A stretch of 64,000 nucleotides of DNA from Fulvimarina sp039652615. Lineage in GTDB: Bacteria; Pseudomonadota; Alphaproteobacteria; Rhizobiales; Rhizobiaceae. Below the pieces are notes generated by a model. The model had not been told where the DNA came from. It did not search any database and was given only the letters and a program-made list of their open reading frames with translations. The position numbers and the translations under genes were made by a program. Below, in pieces: positions 34,432 through 42,992 of this stretch. The DNA lies in contig NZ_JBDJAC010000005.1 of the NCBI RefSeq assembly GCF_039652615.1, forward strand, positions 1-64,000, in the 5' to 3' direction. Within the stretch, counting starts at the first letter, position 1; each line of letters starts with the position of its first letter.

Positions 34432-35517
34432 ATGGCCAATGTCTACAGATCAATCGTTATCCGATCTGCGGTCCCGGTTATCGGGCTTGCAATCGCCGTA
34501 TCCTCAATCGATCATGCGGTCGCGCGGGACAAGGTCGATTTCCGAAACGCGATCGAACGGGCCGGTAGTTTCGAGACGATCGAGACGCTCTTGATCGCGA
34601 TCGACGGGGAGACCGTGGTTGCCGAGGGCTTTTCCGGCCATTCGCCGGACCGACCGGAGAACATCAAATCCGCGTCGAAATCGATTATCTCCGCGCTTGT
34701 CGGTATCGCGATCGAAAAGGGTTTCCTCGAAGGACCTGACCAGACGATCGCGCCCCTTCTCAAGAACAAGCTGCCGGACGATCCCGATCCGCGTATCTTC
34801 GACATCACGATCGGCAATCTCCTGTCCATGCAGGCCGGGCTGGAGCGCACCTCTGGCGGCAATTACGGTGGGTGGATCGCGAGCCGCGACTGGGTGGAAA
34901 ACGCCCTCGCCCGCCCGTTCGAGACCGATCCCGGTGGCCGGATGCTCTATTCCACGGGGTCAACCCATCTTCTCTCGGCAATCCTGACCCGCGAGACCGG
35001 CCGCTCCACCCTGGACCTCGCCAATGACTGGCTGGGGCCGGCGGGTGTGCGGATCACCAGTTGGGAGCGCGATCCGCAAGGGATCTATCTCGGTGGAAAC
35101 CAGATGGCGATGACGCCGCGTTCGCTTCTGGCCTTCGGCGAACTTTATCGAAACGACGGACGAACCGAAAACGGCGAAGAAATCATCCCGGAAGACTGGA
35201 TCGCGACATCCTGGACCGAGCGGACGGTCTCGCGCTGGCATGACGGCCGCTACGGTTATGGCTGGTTCATCGATGGGTTTGGCGGCGAAGAGGTCGCCTA
35301 TGGCTGGGGCTATGGCGGCCAGATGATCTATGTGGTGCCGGATCTCGACCTTACCGTTGCAATTACCTCGGACGAGACACGGCCCTCGGGCGGATCAGGC
35401 TATGTTCGCGACCTGCACAGGCTTATCGGCGAAGAGATCATCCCTGCGGTGCGCGGGCAGCAGGCCGCATCAGAAGAGATCGAACGGGTCGAGGAAGCTG
35501 AAGAACCCGTCCTTTGA
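34432..35517 (+). CDS. Serine hydrolase of the beta-lactamase / class C family
   Basis: About 361 residues from the ATG at 34432, with a signal peptide (MANVYRSIVIRSAVPVIGLA to about residue 30). Active-site SxxK is SASK (IKSASKSIIS), the YxN/YST element is MLYSTGS, and the third motif is GWGYGGQ near the C-terminus. This fits the AmpC-like esterase/peptidase superfamily (PF00144); it need not hydrolyse beta-lactams. The acidic C-terminus (about 20 residues, rich in Glu) overlaps the convergent SleB gene by 48 bases. Confidence 0.85.
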   Translation: MANVYRSIVIRSAVPVIGLAIAVSSIDHAVARDKVDFRNAIERAGSFETIETLLIAIDGETVVAEGFSGHSPDRPENIKSASKSIISALVGIAIEKGFLEGPDQTIAPLLKNKLPDDPDPRIFDITIGNLLSMQAGLERTSGGNYGGWIASRDWVENALARPFETDPGGRMLYSTGSTHLLSAILTRETGRSTLDLANDWLGPAGVRITSWERDPQGIYLGGNQMAMTPRSLLAFGELYRNDGRTENGEEIIPEDWIATSWTERTVSRWHDGRYGYGWFIDGFGGEEVAYGWGYGGQMIYVVPDLDLTVAITSDETRPSGGSGYVRDLHRLIGEEIIPAVRGQQAASEEIERVEEAEEPVL

Positions 35518-36012
35518 GCGATTGCGTGCCTCACGCTGGCGTTCGGCGACCATGTCCTGCGTCATCCAGGCATCGCGCCGCTTCTCGTAGAACGAGTTTC
35601 CGCCGAGAATCGCCACGTAGTGCATGTTCTTGTAGGGAAAGCTGTAGCCATAGGTGTGGAAGAACATGGCATGATCGCCCACCCAGCCGTGGCGGGTGCC
35701 GCCCAGGACCATGTCGGCGGCCTTGAAGGCGAGATCGCGCCCCTTGTCCATCCGCTTGGTGAGAACACCCGGCGCGAACTGGTTCTTCTGGCCGACGACA
35801 GCGCAGACCGAATTGGGGAATTTTGGGGACTCCACCCGGTTCATGACCACCGTGCCGACGGCAACCATGCCCTCTTCACTCGACCGGTTGGACTCGAAAT
35901 ACATGGCTCTCGCCATGCATTCCTGGGCGCTCATTCGCGGGCCGAAGGACGCGCAGCCAGACAGCGACAGAAGCGTAAGCAGCGCGGCGGACGTCTTGTA
36001 TGGGATGCGCAT
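35470..36012 (-). CDS. SleB-type cell wall hydrolase lipoprotein
   Basis: 180 residues from the ATG at 36012. N-terminal signal with lipobox LSGC (LLTLLSLSGCASFG), so probably lipidated. The Hydrolase_2 (SleB) domain starts MSAQECMARAMYFESNRSSEEGMVAVGTVVMNRV, here split by me for length: MYFESNRSSEEGMVAVG carries the catalytic Glu of the family. Remodels peptidoglycan. The last 48 bases overlap the tail of the convergent serine hydrolase gene, so each gene's end is antisense to the other. Confidence 0.87.
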   Translation of the reverse strand: MRIPYKTSAALLTLLSLSGCASFGPRMSAQECMARAMYFESNRSSEEGMVAVGTVVMNRVESPKFPNSVCAVVGQKNQFAPGVLTKRMDKGRDLAFKAADMVLGGTRHGWVGDHAMFFHTYGYSFPYKNMHYVAILGGNSFYEKRRDAWMTQDMVAERQREARNRSKDGFFSFLDPFDLF

Positions 36013-36253
36013 CGCAGCGCTCCTCGAACGGAAAAACAACATCCGTCTACGGTGACATCTCGCAATGAATCATCCGTTGAAAGAAATGGTTAACCGCGGA
36101 CGAGCTGGTAAATTACGGCGCGCGAACCAGTCTTCGGCCTATATGCCTCAACAACGCAGAGCGATCGACAGGAGAGAGCCGCCCAGCGCCGATCATGCAT
36201 GGCACCTTCAGCAAGATCGGACTATGATCGAACTCTGTTTATCGGAGCCGCAA

Positions 36254-36844
36254 ATGCGCGAAGCCCGCACGACACCGCACCGCATGACGCCGGACGAATT
36301 CTTCGAGTGGCAGCTCACGCAGGACAAGAATCACGAACTCGTCGACGGCATACCTGCCCTGCCAGCCAAAGCCATGACGGGAGCATCCAAACGACACGAT
36401 ATCATCACGGTCAATGTTCTGGCGGCACTGAGACAGAAGCTTCGTGGAAAGCCCTGTCGACCGCATACCGACGATCTCACCGTCATCAACCCGAATGGAA
36501 ATATCCGTCGTCCCGACGTCATCGTGGATTGTCACCGAGGGCCTGACACAGCCATGCGAACCGAAGAACCCCGCGTGCTCGTCGAAGTCCTCTCGCCCTC
36601 GACCATGGCGTTCGACCGTTTTCGGAAAGTCGAGGAATACAAGACCAACGAGAGCGTTTGGGTGGTTCTTCTCATCGCGTCCCAAAGCGCCGAGATCATC
36701 GTCTGGCGGCGCGGCGAAAACGCCTGGGCTTCGGAGATCGTGGAGACACTCGACGGCGTCGTCGAACTACCGGAGATCGGCTGCGACCTGACACTCGACG
36801 AGATTTACGAGGACACCGAGGTCGGCCGGTCCGGGAAACCGTGA
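36254..36844 (+). CDS. Uma2-family (DUF820) PD-(D/E)XK nuclease-like protein
   Basis: 196 residues from the ATG at 36254 (GGAG six bases upstream). The Uma2 fold is clear: MTPDEFFEWQLTQDKNHELVDG, then the catalytic core RRPDVIVDC (Asp) and RVLVEVLSPST (Glu, with Leu where many nucleases have Lys). Members abound in Cyanobacteria and are scattered elsewhere; function is unknown, with many thought to come from transposon relatives. Single gene, no partner seen. Confidence 0.85.
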   Translation: MREARTTPHRMTPDEFFEWQLTQDKNHELVDGIPALPAKAMTGASKRHDIITVNVLAALRQKLRGKPCRPHTDDLTVINPNGNIRRPDVIVDCHRGPDTAMRTEEPRVLVEVLSPSTMAFDRFRKVEEYKTNESVWVVLLIASQSAEIIVWRRGENAWASEIVETLDGVVELPEIGCDLTLDEIYEDTEVGRSGKP

Positions 36845-36978
36845 TAGGGCGCGCCCAGGCGGTTCAACCGGGCTCAGCGCCCCTATTTCGCGGTTAAGCT
36901 TCGTTCGCGTCCTGCTTCGCGCATCGATCGAGCAGTTGTCGCAGGGCGCTTCCGCAGGTTGGTCAGCATAGGGCCCGA

Positions 36979-37012
36979 TTCTGGAAGCGAGCCCCATGCT
37001 TCCATTTATTGA
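36979..37012 (+). terminator. Possible terminator hairpin between Uma2 and yebC
   Basis: GGAAGC / GCTTCC stem (36983-37003) with a 9-base loop, then ATTTATTGATTT. It lies about 140 bases after the Uma2 stop, so its assignment is weak. Confidence 0.3.
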
Positions 37013-37069
37013 TTTCACACCGAATTTTCCGAAAAACGGCGCCCACTATTCGGTCCGATGCGAAAGTCC

Positions 37070-37819
37070 TCAAGCAGCGGACAACTTCGCCATGGTCTCT
37101 TCGTCGACCTCGTAATTGGCGTAGACGTTCTGGACATCGTCGTCGTCGTCGAGATTGTCGATCAGACGCATCACGCTCTGGGCCTTTTCCTCATCGACCG
37201 GCGCATTGGTCTGCGGGCGCCAGATCGCCTTCACGCTCATCGCCTCGCCAAGGGACTCTTCCAGCGCCTTGGAAACATCGTTGATGTCCTCGAAGGCGGT
37301 GATGATGACGTGGTTCTCCGCGTCGGAGATCACGTCGTCGCCGCCCGCCAGGATCGCCGCTTCCAGAACGGCGTCCGGCTCGCCGACCGAGGCCGGATAG
37401 ACGATCTCGCCCACATGATCGAACATGAAGGCGACCGAACCGGTCTCGCCGAGCGAACCGCCGGACTTGGTGAAATAGGAGCGGACATTCGAGGCGGTGC
37501 GATTGCGGTTGTCGGTCAGCGCCTCGACGATGACGGCAACGCCCGCCGGGCCATAGCCCTCGTAGCGAACCTCTTCGTAATTTTCCGAATCGCCGCCTGA
37601 GGCCTTCTTGATCGCCCGCTCGATATTGTCCTTCGGCATGGACTGGGCCTTGGCGTTGTTCACGGCAAGGCGGAGGCGCGGGTTCATATCGGGATCGGGC
37701 AGGCCGGATTTTGCCGCAACGGTGATTTCGCGCGCGAGTTTGGAGAACATCTTGGAGCGGACGGCGTCCTGCCGACCCTTGCGGTGCATGATGTTCTTGA
37801 ACTGTGAATGGCCGGCCAT
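37070..37819 (-). CDS. yebC: YebC/PmpR-family protein (DUF28)
   Basis: 249 residues from the ATG at 37819 (MAGHSQFKNIMHRKGRQDA is the family's invariant start; the frame extends upstream spuriously). The protein is known as a transcriptional regulator in some bacteria and as a factor that eases ribosome stalling in others. The three-domain fold and acidic face (NLDDDDDVQNVYANYEV) are intact. The usual neighbours ruvCAB are absent. Confidence 0.95.
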   Translation of the reverse strand: MAGHSQFKNIMHRKGRQDAVRSKMFSKLAREITVAAKSGLPDPDMNPRLRLAVNNAKAQSMPKDNIERAIKKASGGDSENYEEVRYEGYGPAGVAVIVEALTDNRNRTASNVRSYFTKSGGSLGETGSVAFMFDHVGEIVYPASVGEPDAVLEAAILAGGDDVISDAENHVIITAFEDINDVSKALEESLGEAMSVKAIWRPQTNAPVDEEKAQSVMRLIDNLDDDDDVQNVYANYEVDEETMAKLSAA

Positions 37820-37937
37820 CGGGACCCCGTCATAAGGCTGGAATGTCTGAAAGTGCCCTTCATATAAAAAATATGAAGCGGCACGTCCATAACCCGCCGG
37901 CATTGGGCACGCGCAACGCAAAGAAGAGGAAAAGCCT

Positions 37938-38444
37938 TTGGCGAACCCCATCAAGCCCGTGACCCTGCCCGACCTGCCGTTGAAAGGCGGATGCTCCTGC
38001 GGCGCGATACGCTACGCGATCGGCGCCGTTCCCCAGGCGTTCTACCTGTGCCATTGCACCGAATGCCAGCGCCACACGTCGAGCGCCTTCGGAATGAGCC
38101 TCAGATGCGATCCGGCTGAGGTCGCGGTCACCGGAAACCTGAAGACGATCTCGCGTATGTCGGACAGCGGAACACGGCGGTTTGGCGATTTCTGTCCAGA
38201 CTGCGGTGTGCGTATCCAGCACAGATCCGAGAACGATCCGGGCCGACTCAACATCAAGGCCGGAACGCTGGACGACACCTCATGGCTCGTTCCGGCCGGA
38301 CATATCTGGGTCTCGTCCAAGCAGCCCTATGTGGTGATCGGCGCAGATGAGCTTGCCTATGCCCGGCAACCCGACGATAAATCCGCCGCAATCAAGGAGC
38401 GCTGGCGGCTGATGCTGGAAGCCGGCGGCACGCCGATGGCGTGA
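37938..38444 (+). CDS. GFA-family (glutathione-dependent formaldehyde-activating-like) zinc protein
   Basis: 168 residues. Zinc ligands GGCSCGAIRY, CHCTECQ and CPDCG define the GFA/CENP-V domain. The first enzyme of the family acts on S-hydroxymethylglutathione, but most members are uncharacterised. The start is a TTG at 37938, preceded by AGAGGA at a 7-base spacing. Divergent from yebC with 118 bases between. Confidence 0.87.
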   Translation: MANPIKPVTLPDLPLKGGCSCGAIRYAIGAVPQAFYLCHCTECQRHTSSAFGMSLRCDPAEVAVTGNLKTISRMSDSGTRRFGDFCPDCGVRIQHRSENDPGRLNIKAGTLDDTSWLVPAGHIWVSSKQPYVVIGADELAYARQPDDKSAAIKERWRLMLEAGGTPMA

Positions 38445-38474
38445 GGACCGGGCAGCACGCGAGATTGGGCACAC

Positions 38475-38912
38475 TCAACGGCCCGGCGGGATTGCCTCCG
38501 GCGCGGGGACCGCACGGGCACTGATGACGGCCTCGCGGTCCATGTCCGCCAATGCCTTCAAGGCGGCCTGCTGCAGCGCTTCGCGCTCTCTTTGCTCATC
38601 GCTGGTCAGATCGCCACCGACATAGTCGGACCACATCGCCCAGCGCTCGAAGCTGCGCACGGCTCCGGACTGTTTCAGGAAGATATGGATGTCGGAATGG
38701 CGATTGTCGCGCACGATCGCCTCCATCACCCTCTCGATCGAGCCGGCCGGCCCCTCCAGAAGCTGGATGAACTGACCGAAGACATGAAGGAGAACGCCAG
38801 AGATCTTCAATTCGGCGTTTCGCGTCCGCGCGACCTTCACGATAGCCTCCAGATCGTCGCTGGTCAGCGTCGGCTGCGGTGTCGAGTAATAGGCAATCCG
38901 GTGGATCGGCAT
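38475..38912 (-). CDS. BLUF-domain blue-light photoreceptor
   Basis: 145 residues: a BLUF domain (about 1-95) plus a C-terminal helical tail of about 50 residues, and no output enzyme. The flavin photocycle residues are present at the expected spacing: Tyr8, Asn32, Gln50 and Trp91 (Met93 nearby), the same 24-, 18- and 41-residue intervals as Tyr21, Asn45, Gln63 and Trp104 of AppA. As a stand-alone BLUF it would act through a partner protein. It converges with the GFA gene (30-base gap) and is divergent from a metallo-hydrolase gene. Confidence 0.93.
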   Translation of the reverse strand: MPIHRIAYYSTPQPTLTSDDLEAIVKVARTRNAELKISGVLLHVFGQFIQLLEGPAGSIERVMEAIVRDNRHSDIHIFLKQSGAVRSFERWAMWSDYVGGDLTSDEQREREALQQAALKALADMDREAVISARAVPAPEAIPPGR

Positions 38913-39143
38913 GCAGCACTCCAATCTTTCCGCGATGAACGACAGGGTTGCGGCTCGAGCCGACTGGCGAAGACGTCAGACGCTGCCGCACCTATTTCAT
39001 GCGCTTGAAATAACGCGACTTTGAAGCGAGCAAAGCTTTCAATCGGTTCAAAATTCGTCAAGCTTGCCGAAGCGCCGTCGCCAAGGGCTCCAGTCTCCGG
39101 CGAATGCCGCTCTGGTCAGTGTCGAACCCTTGTGAGCGCCCTG

Positions 39144-39995
39144 ATGCCTTTGTCGTTCTCGAATGCCGCGACCATCGCTTTTCTGGTCCCGCTCGCCATC
39201 GGCTGCCTTCCGGCAGCGGCCCAGAGCGAAAATGATCGACAGGTGCTGGACGAACCGCCGAGCCAGTGCCGCGCCATTGCCGGCCTCGTTCCGGATGCGA
39301 TGTTTGCCCAGCTCGACAGCCAGAGCCGCGGCCTGTTCGAGAGCCGACCACCCATCGGCGAAACGACGATCACCTACATCACCCATTCGACCTATGTGAT
39401 CGAAACGCCCAACGGGGTAACGATCGCCACGGATTATGCCGGGTATTCGGGCGAGTTCGTTCCGGACATCGTGACCATGAACAAGGCTCACGGCAGTCAC
39501 TTCACCAACTACCCCGATCCTTCGATCCAGCATGTTCTGCAGGGCTGGAATCCGGCGGGAGGCCCGGCGCGCCATCGGCTGATCGAGGACGATGTCTACG
39601 TCCGCAACGTGCCAACGGATATTCGCGCCTATGGCGGCATGGAAGCAGACGGAAACTCGATTTTCATTTTTGAGACCGGGGGGCTTTGTATCGGGCATCT
39701 CGGCCATCTCCACCACCAGCTGACAGACGAGGACTTCTCGGCGATCGGTCGGCTCGACATTCTCATGGTGCCGGTCGATGGCGGCATGACCATGAGCCAG
39801 CGCGGCATGGGCGAGATCGCAGACCGGCTGCGCTCCTCGATCGTTCTTCCGATGCACCGCTTTCGCGGGCCGATCGAGCGCTTTCTGGACGTAATGCCGG
39901 ACTTCGCGGTGGAACGGAGCAGCGAACGCAGCATCACGGTCTCCCCCACGACGCTGCCGCGCCAGCCGACGGTCATCGTGCTTCAGGGGGTTTGA
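39144..39995 (+). CDS. Metallo-beta-lactamase-fold hydrolase (UlaG-like), exported
   Basis: About 283 residues from the ATG at 39144, with a Sec signal peptide ending near AAAQ. The fold is the beta-lactamase superfamily 3 type: YITHSTYVIETPNG, TMNKAHGSHFTNYP, IGHLGHLHHQL and LPMHRF. The canonical HxHxDH is modified (NKAHGSH), as in UlaG-like proteins of this group. Substrate is unknown. It has no obvious operon partner. Confidence 0.78.
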   Translation: MPLSFSNAATIAFLVPLAIGCLPAAAQSENDRQVLDEPPSQCRAIAGLVPDAMFAQLDSQSRGLFESRPPIGETTITYITHSTYVIETPNGVTIATDYAGYSGEFVPDIVTMNKAHGSHFTNYPDPSIQHVLQGWNPAGGPARHRLIEDDVYVRNVPTDIRAYGGMEADGNSIFIFETGGLCIGHLGHLHHQLTDEDFSAIGRLDILMVPVDGGMTMSQRGMGEIADRLRSSIVLPMHRFRGPIERFLDVMPDFAVERSSERSITVSPTTLPRQPTVIVLQGV

Positions 39996-40127
39996 ACTTT
40001 TCTCCAAAGTTGGACGCTCACGGCATTTCCTGCACGCGAAGTTCACGCAGCAATGATCGCTTTGGTTTCAGAAAACCATCGAAGCGAGCTAAACAGGTGA
40101 GAGCTCGATGCGTGGAGACGATCCGAG

Positions 40128-40592
40128 ATGTCCGAAACCGAGAAAACGCCAAGTGCCGTCGCGGCGGTGCCCGCCCTCCCCGCCGAAGAGGCGCTCGATC
40201 ATTTCTCCAGGCGGCTGCGTTACGAGACCGATTGCTGGGACACCCACGAAAGCCTTCGGCAAGAGGCGACCGATTTCGTGGTGCTCGACGTCCGTGGCCC
40301 CGCCCTTTACCGGCAGGGCCACGTTCCCGGCGCGATCAATCTTCCCCATGGCAAGATCACCGAACGGCGGATGAGCGAATGGGACGAGGACATGCTCTTC
40401 ATCGTCTATTGCGCCGGGCCCCATTGCAATGGCGCGAACAAGGCGGCCGTCCGGCTCTCGAAACTGGGCCGGCCCGTGAAGGAAATGATCGGTGGGATCA
40501 CCGGCTGGCTCGACGAAGGGTTCCTTCTGGCCAAGGGTGAGGAGCCATCCTCCGTCACCGAAACCGAGGGCGGCCTCGCCGAAGCGGTCTGA
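40128..40592 (+). CDS. Rhodanese-like sulfurtransferase
   Basis: 154 residues with one rhodanese domain. Active-site loop Cys95-Ala-Gly-Pro-His-Cys-Asn, preceded by the WDEDMLFIVY strand. FVVLDVRGPALYRQGHVPGA is the family entry motif. It could transfer sulfane sulfur; a second Cys at residue 100 in the loop is unusual and could resolve a persulfide as a disulfide. Converges with the SMP-30 gene. Confidence 0.9.
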   Translation: MSETEKTPSAVAAVPALPAEEALDHFSRRLRYETDCWDTHESLRQEATDFVVLDVRGPALYRQGHVPGAINLPHGKITERRMSEWDEDMLFIVYCAGPHCNGANKAAVRLSKLGRPVKEMIGGITGWLDEGFLLAKGEEPSSVTETEGGLAEAV

Positions 40593-40638
40593 ACGTTTCG
40601 CTCGCCTTCGACCTATCGCGGCCGGTCGCCATCATCAC

Positions 40639-41523
40639 TCACGCGATGACGACCGGCGGTGCGTGCCGTCCGCGCGCAACAGGTTCGAGGATGAAGGTCT
40701 TCCCGGCATTCTTGTCGATCGCCCGGCGCTCAGGCTCCATGTGCTCCCAGGCGGTCGTCACGAGAAGCCGTTCCGCCGAGCGCCCGATAAAGGCGGCGCA
40801 GGTCGGCTGGCGCGTCGGGATCTCGACAGTGCGGATAACCTCACCTTGCGGCGTCAGGACCAGGACACCGCTCGCCCCCCACAGGGCGATCCAGAGATTG
40901 CCTGCCTCATCGACCGACGCGCCATCGAGTGCGCCCTTCCCGCCAGTCTGGTCGTGAAAGACCTCCGGCTCCCCGGTCGGGAGCCCGGTTTTCGGGTCGA
41001 GTTCCACGCGCATAAGGCGATTGACGGCGGTGTCGCAGAAATAGCCGGTTTCGCCATCGGCCGAAAAGCAAATGCCGTTGGGGATCGAGATCCCCTCGAA
41101 GAGCCGCGTCACCTTGCCCGCGCGGTAATGGTAGATCGAACCCGCCTCGCGCACGCCGCTCTTGCTCATCGTGCCGATCCAGAGCGCACCGGCCGGATGG
41201 ATGCCGCCATCGTTCGACCGCGTATCCGGGTTGTCCGCTTCGAGGGGAAGGTGGAGCTCAAGATCGCCGCTCGCGCGGTCCCGAATGTAGAAACCGTCTT
41301 CCATGGCGACGAGCTGCCGGCCCGCATCGATGCCGGCGATCTCGCTTGCCATCCGCGGAAGGGAATATGCCGTGACGGCCTCGCTGCCGCAGTCCATTTC
41401 GTAAAGCGTCTTGCCCAGGATATCGAACCAATAGGCTTTATCCGTCAGCGGATCGTAGCTCGGCCCCTCGCCGAGCTCCAGATTGCGGTCGTCGACGGCC
41501 CGCGCAAACATATCTTCCGTCAT
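40639..41523 (-). CDS. SMP-30/gluconolactonase/LRE-family protein
   Basis: 294-residue six-bladed beta-propeller of the regucalcin/gluconolactonase family. ELGEGPSYDPLTDKAYWFDI supplies the metal-ligand Glu, with further ligands expected in RSNDGGIHPAGALWIG and GASVDEAGNLWIALWG. Likely hydrolyses a sugar lactone; the substrate is unknown. Confidence 0.9.
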   Translation of the reverse strand: MTEDMFARAVDDRNLELGEGPSYDPLTDKAYWFDILGKTLYEMDCGSEAVTAYSLPRMASEIAGIDAGRQLVAMEDGFYIRDRASGDLELHLPLEADNPDTRSNDGGIHPAGALWIGTMSKSGVREAGSIYHYRAGKVTRLFEGISIPNGICFSADGETGYFCDTAVNRLMRVELDPKTGLPTGEPEVFHDQTGGKGALDGASVDEAGNLWIALWGASGVLVLTPQGEVIRTVEIPTRQPTCAAFIGRSAERLLVTTAWEHMEPERRAIDKNAGKTFILEPVARGRHAPPVVIA

Positions 41524-41583
41524 CGCTTTTCCTCCCCATGCTTCTTCTGGAAACGAGGATAGCGGCGCATCGGTCCCTAGGCA

Positions 41584-41613
41584 CGAAAAAACCGGCGCCT
41601 TTCGACGCCGGTT
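41584..41613 (-). terminator. Intrinsic terminator of the outer-membrane barrel gene
   Basis: On the minus strand a CCGGCG / CGCCGG stem is followed by TTTTTTCG, about 37 bases after the stop. The stem can extend on both sides, as the flanks AACCGGCG and CGCCGGTT also pair. Confidence 0.9.
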
Positions 41614-41649
41614 TCGTGCTGGGTCCAGGTCAGGATTGGCCAGCAGGTA

Positions 41650-42465
41650 TCAGTTGAACTTATAGGAGATCTTCGCCTGGATCGTGTGGAAGTCGAAATC
41701 GTCGTCCACGACGAAATCGGTCGATCCACCGGCGCCGCCTGCGAAGGGTCCACCCGACAGGCGCGTGGAACCGCCACCACCAAGGTTGGTGTAGAGGTAT
41801 TCGGCACCGAAGGACATGTTGTCGGTGAACTTCACCTCCATGCCGGCACCCACGGTGTAACCGACATTGTCTTCGTCTTCCATCACGATCGCGGCCGGGT
41901 TGGCTCCCATGACAGCCGGCGAATTCGTGGAGAAGGAGTAGTCGACATCGCCATATGCGAGACCACCCGTGACGTAGCCGAGAGCCGACGGGGTTACGAG
42001 ATAACCGGCGCGGGCGCGAACGGTACCCAGATAGTCGAGATTGCGGTTGGTGCGATAGAAGGCCGGCGTCGAGGAGTCGGCATTCGATGAGCGGGTCACG
42101 TCGATCGCGTTGATATCAGCGACGACGCCGAGCACGACACTGTCGATCTGATAGTCATAGCCGATATGCGCGCCGCCGATGAAGCTCGAATCGAAATTCG
42201 AGTCGAAGTTGGAGCCGAAAGCACGCTGGATTGCCGAGCCACCGAACGCGAAACCGTTCGTGCGCAGTGCGACATTGTCCGGATCTTCGGGGTTGAACGC
42301 ACCGCCGGCCTGAACACCGACGTAAAGTCCCGTCCAGCCGGATGCGACCGGCGCGATCGCCATGGGAGCCGGAGCCATCATTGGCTCTTCGTAGATAACG
42401 TCCGCTGCGAGCGAGGGTGCCGTCATCATGGCAATGGCTGCGGTCGAAAGAAGGAGGCGCTTCAT
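41650..42465 (-). CDS. Outer-membrane beta-barrel protein, Omp25/Omp31 family
   Basis: 271 residues with a signal peptide cleaved near SLAAD (MKRLLLSTAAIAMMTAPSLA). The mature protein starts with a Pro/Met-rich linker, then WTGLYVGVQAGGAF, the classic opening of the Brucella Omp25/31 and Agrobacterium RopB family. GAHIGYDYQ, VRARAGYLVTPSA and FGAEYLYTNL are barrel strands. It ends in ISYKFN, with a final Asn after the usual terminal Phe. Probably abundant at the surface. The 450 bases upstream are AT-rich. Confidence 0.9.
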   Translation of the reverse strand: MKRLLLSTAAIAMMTAPSLAADVIYEEPMMAPAPMAIAPVASGWTGLYVGVQAGGAFNPEDPDNVALRTNGFAFGGSAIQRAFGSNFDSNFDSSFIGGAHIGYDYQIDSVVLGVVADINAIDVTRSSNADSSTPAFYRTNRNLDYLGTVRARAGYLVTPSALGYVTGGLAYGDVDYSFSTNSPAVMGANPAAIVMEDEDNVGYTVGAGMEVKFTDNMSFGAEYLYTNLGGGGSTRLSGGPFAGGAGGSTDFVVDDDFDFHTIQAKISYKFN

Positions 42466-42910
42466 ATGGATCTATGTCCCTTGCCGGATTGAGCGATGAG
42501 TGAAGCGGGGCACCGAATTTATCGGCAGAGGTCCCGTTCAAGTCTCGCAATTCCTGACGGGAAAGCGGCCGTGCCGCAAGATGAAATCGTCCCGAAAAGA
42601 CTTTAGAAAACAGCATGTTACAAGTAAGCAACAGCACGAAAGCGTGAAGATACGATGCAATTTTCAAAAAGATGCAGATGGAATTGATTTTTTCTACAGC
42701 ACCTCAAGTCCTCCTCACCTTTACTTGATGCAAGCGTGATTTCTCAACGGTCGATCCGGCTCTTTTATTTCTTTCGAAACGACAAGGGAGCCGGCATTCG
42801 CTGCCGACTCCCTTGTCATGCTGCAACGCCCGGCATCTGGGCGAATGACCTCAGCCGAAGGCGCGTTCAGATCCTGCGATGTGCCGTCCGGGACATCCAC
42901 CGACCGCCTC
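42466..42910. other. AT-rich intergenic region of about 445 bp upstream of the barrel gene
   Basis: Expected to hold the promoter and long leader of the outer-membrane protein gene. It contains AT-rich runs (GATTTTTTCTAC near 42687) and a strong hairpin (42781-42817). A short open frame at 42500-42739 shows no protein-like features. Confidence 0.5.
42781..42817. terminator. Strong 37-base hairpin, possible degP2 operon terminator or small-RNA end
   Basis: Arms GACAAGGGAG-C-CGGCA and TGCCG-A-CTCCCTTGTC (15 of 16 paired) with a 5-base loop. On the minus strand it is followed by GTTTCG, a poor T tract. It lies about 170 bases past the DegP2 stop. Confidence 0.4.
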
Positions 42911-42992
42911 GCGATCATGAATGCGAAAACGTATCTGCGCCGCTTGCGGCTTCGATACCGTCCCCGACGTCATCAGCCGGATACGGTATCAG
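42911..42992 (+). repeat. Repeat family B, copy 1, at the DegP2 gene end
   Basis: 80-base segment aligned without gaps to 45101-45182 with 67 of 80 positions identical by hand count. It includes the stop codon of the degP2 gene (42989-42991). GATACCGT (42954-42961) and ACGGTATC (42983-42990) form an 8-bp stem within it. Confidence 0.8.

Noticed and set aside
42500..42739. 79-codon frame upstream of the barrel gene
   Set aside because: Highly charged with no recognisable fold; AT-rich leader DNA.
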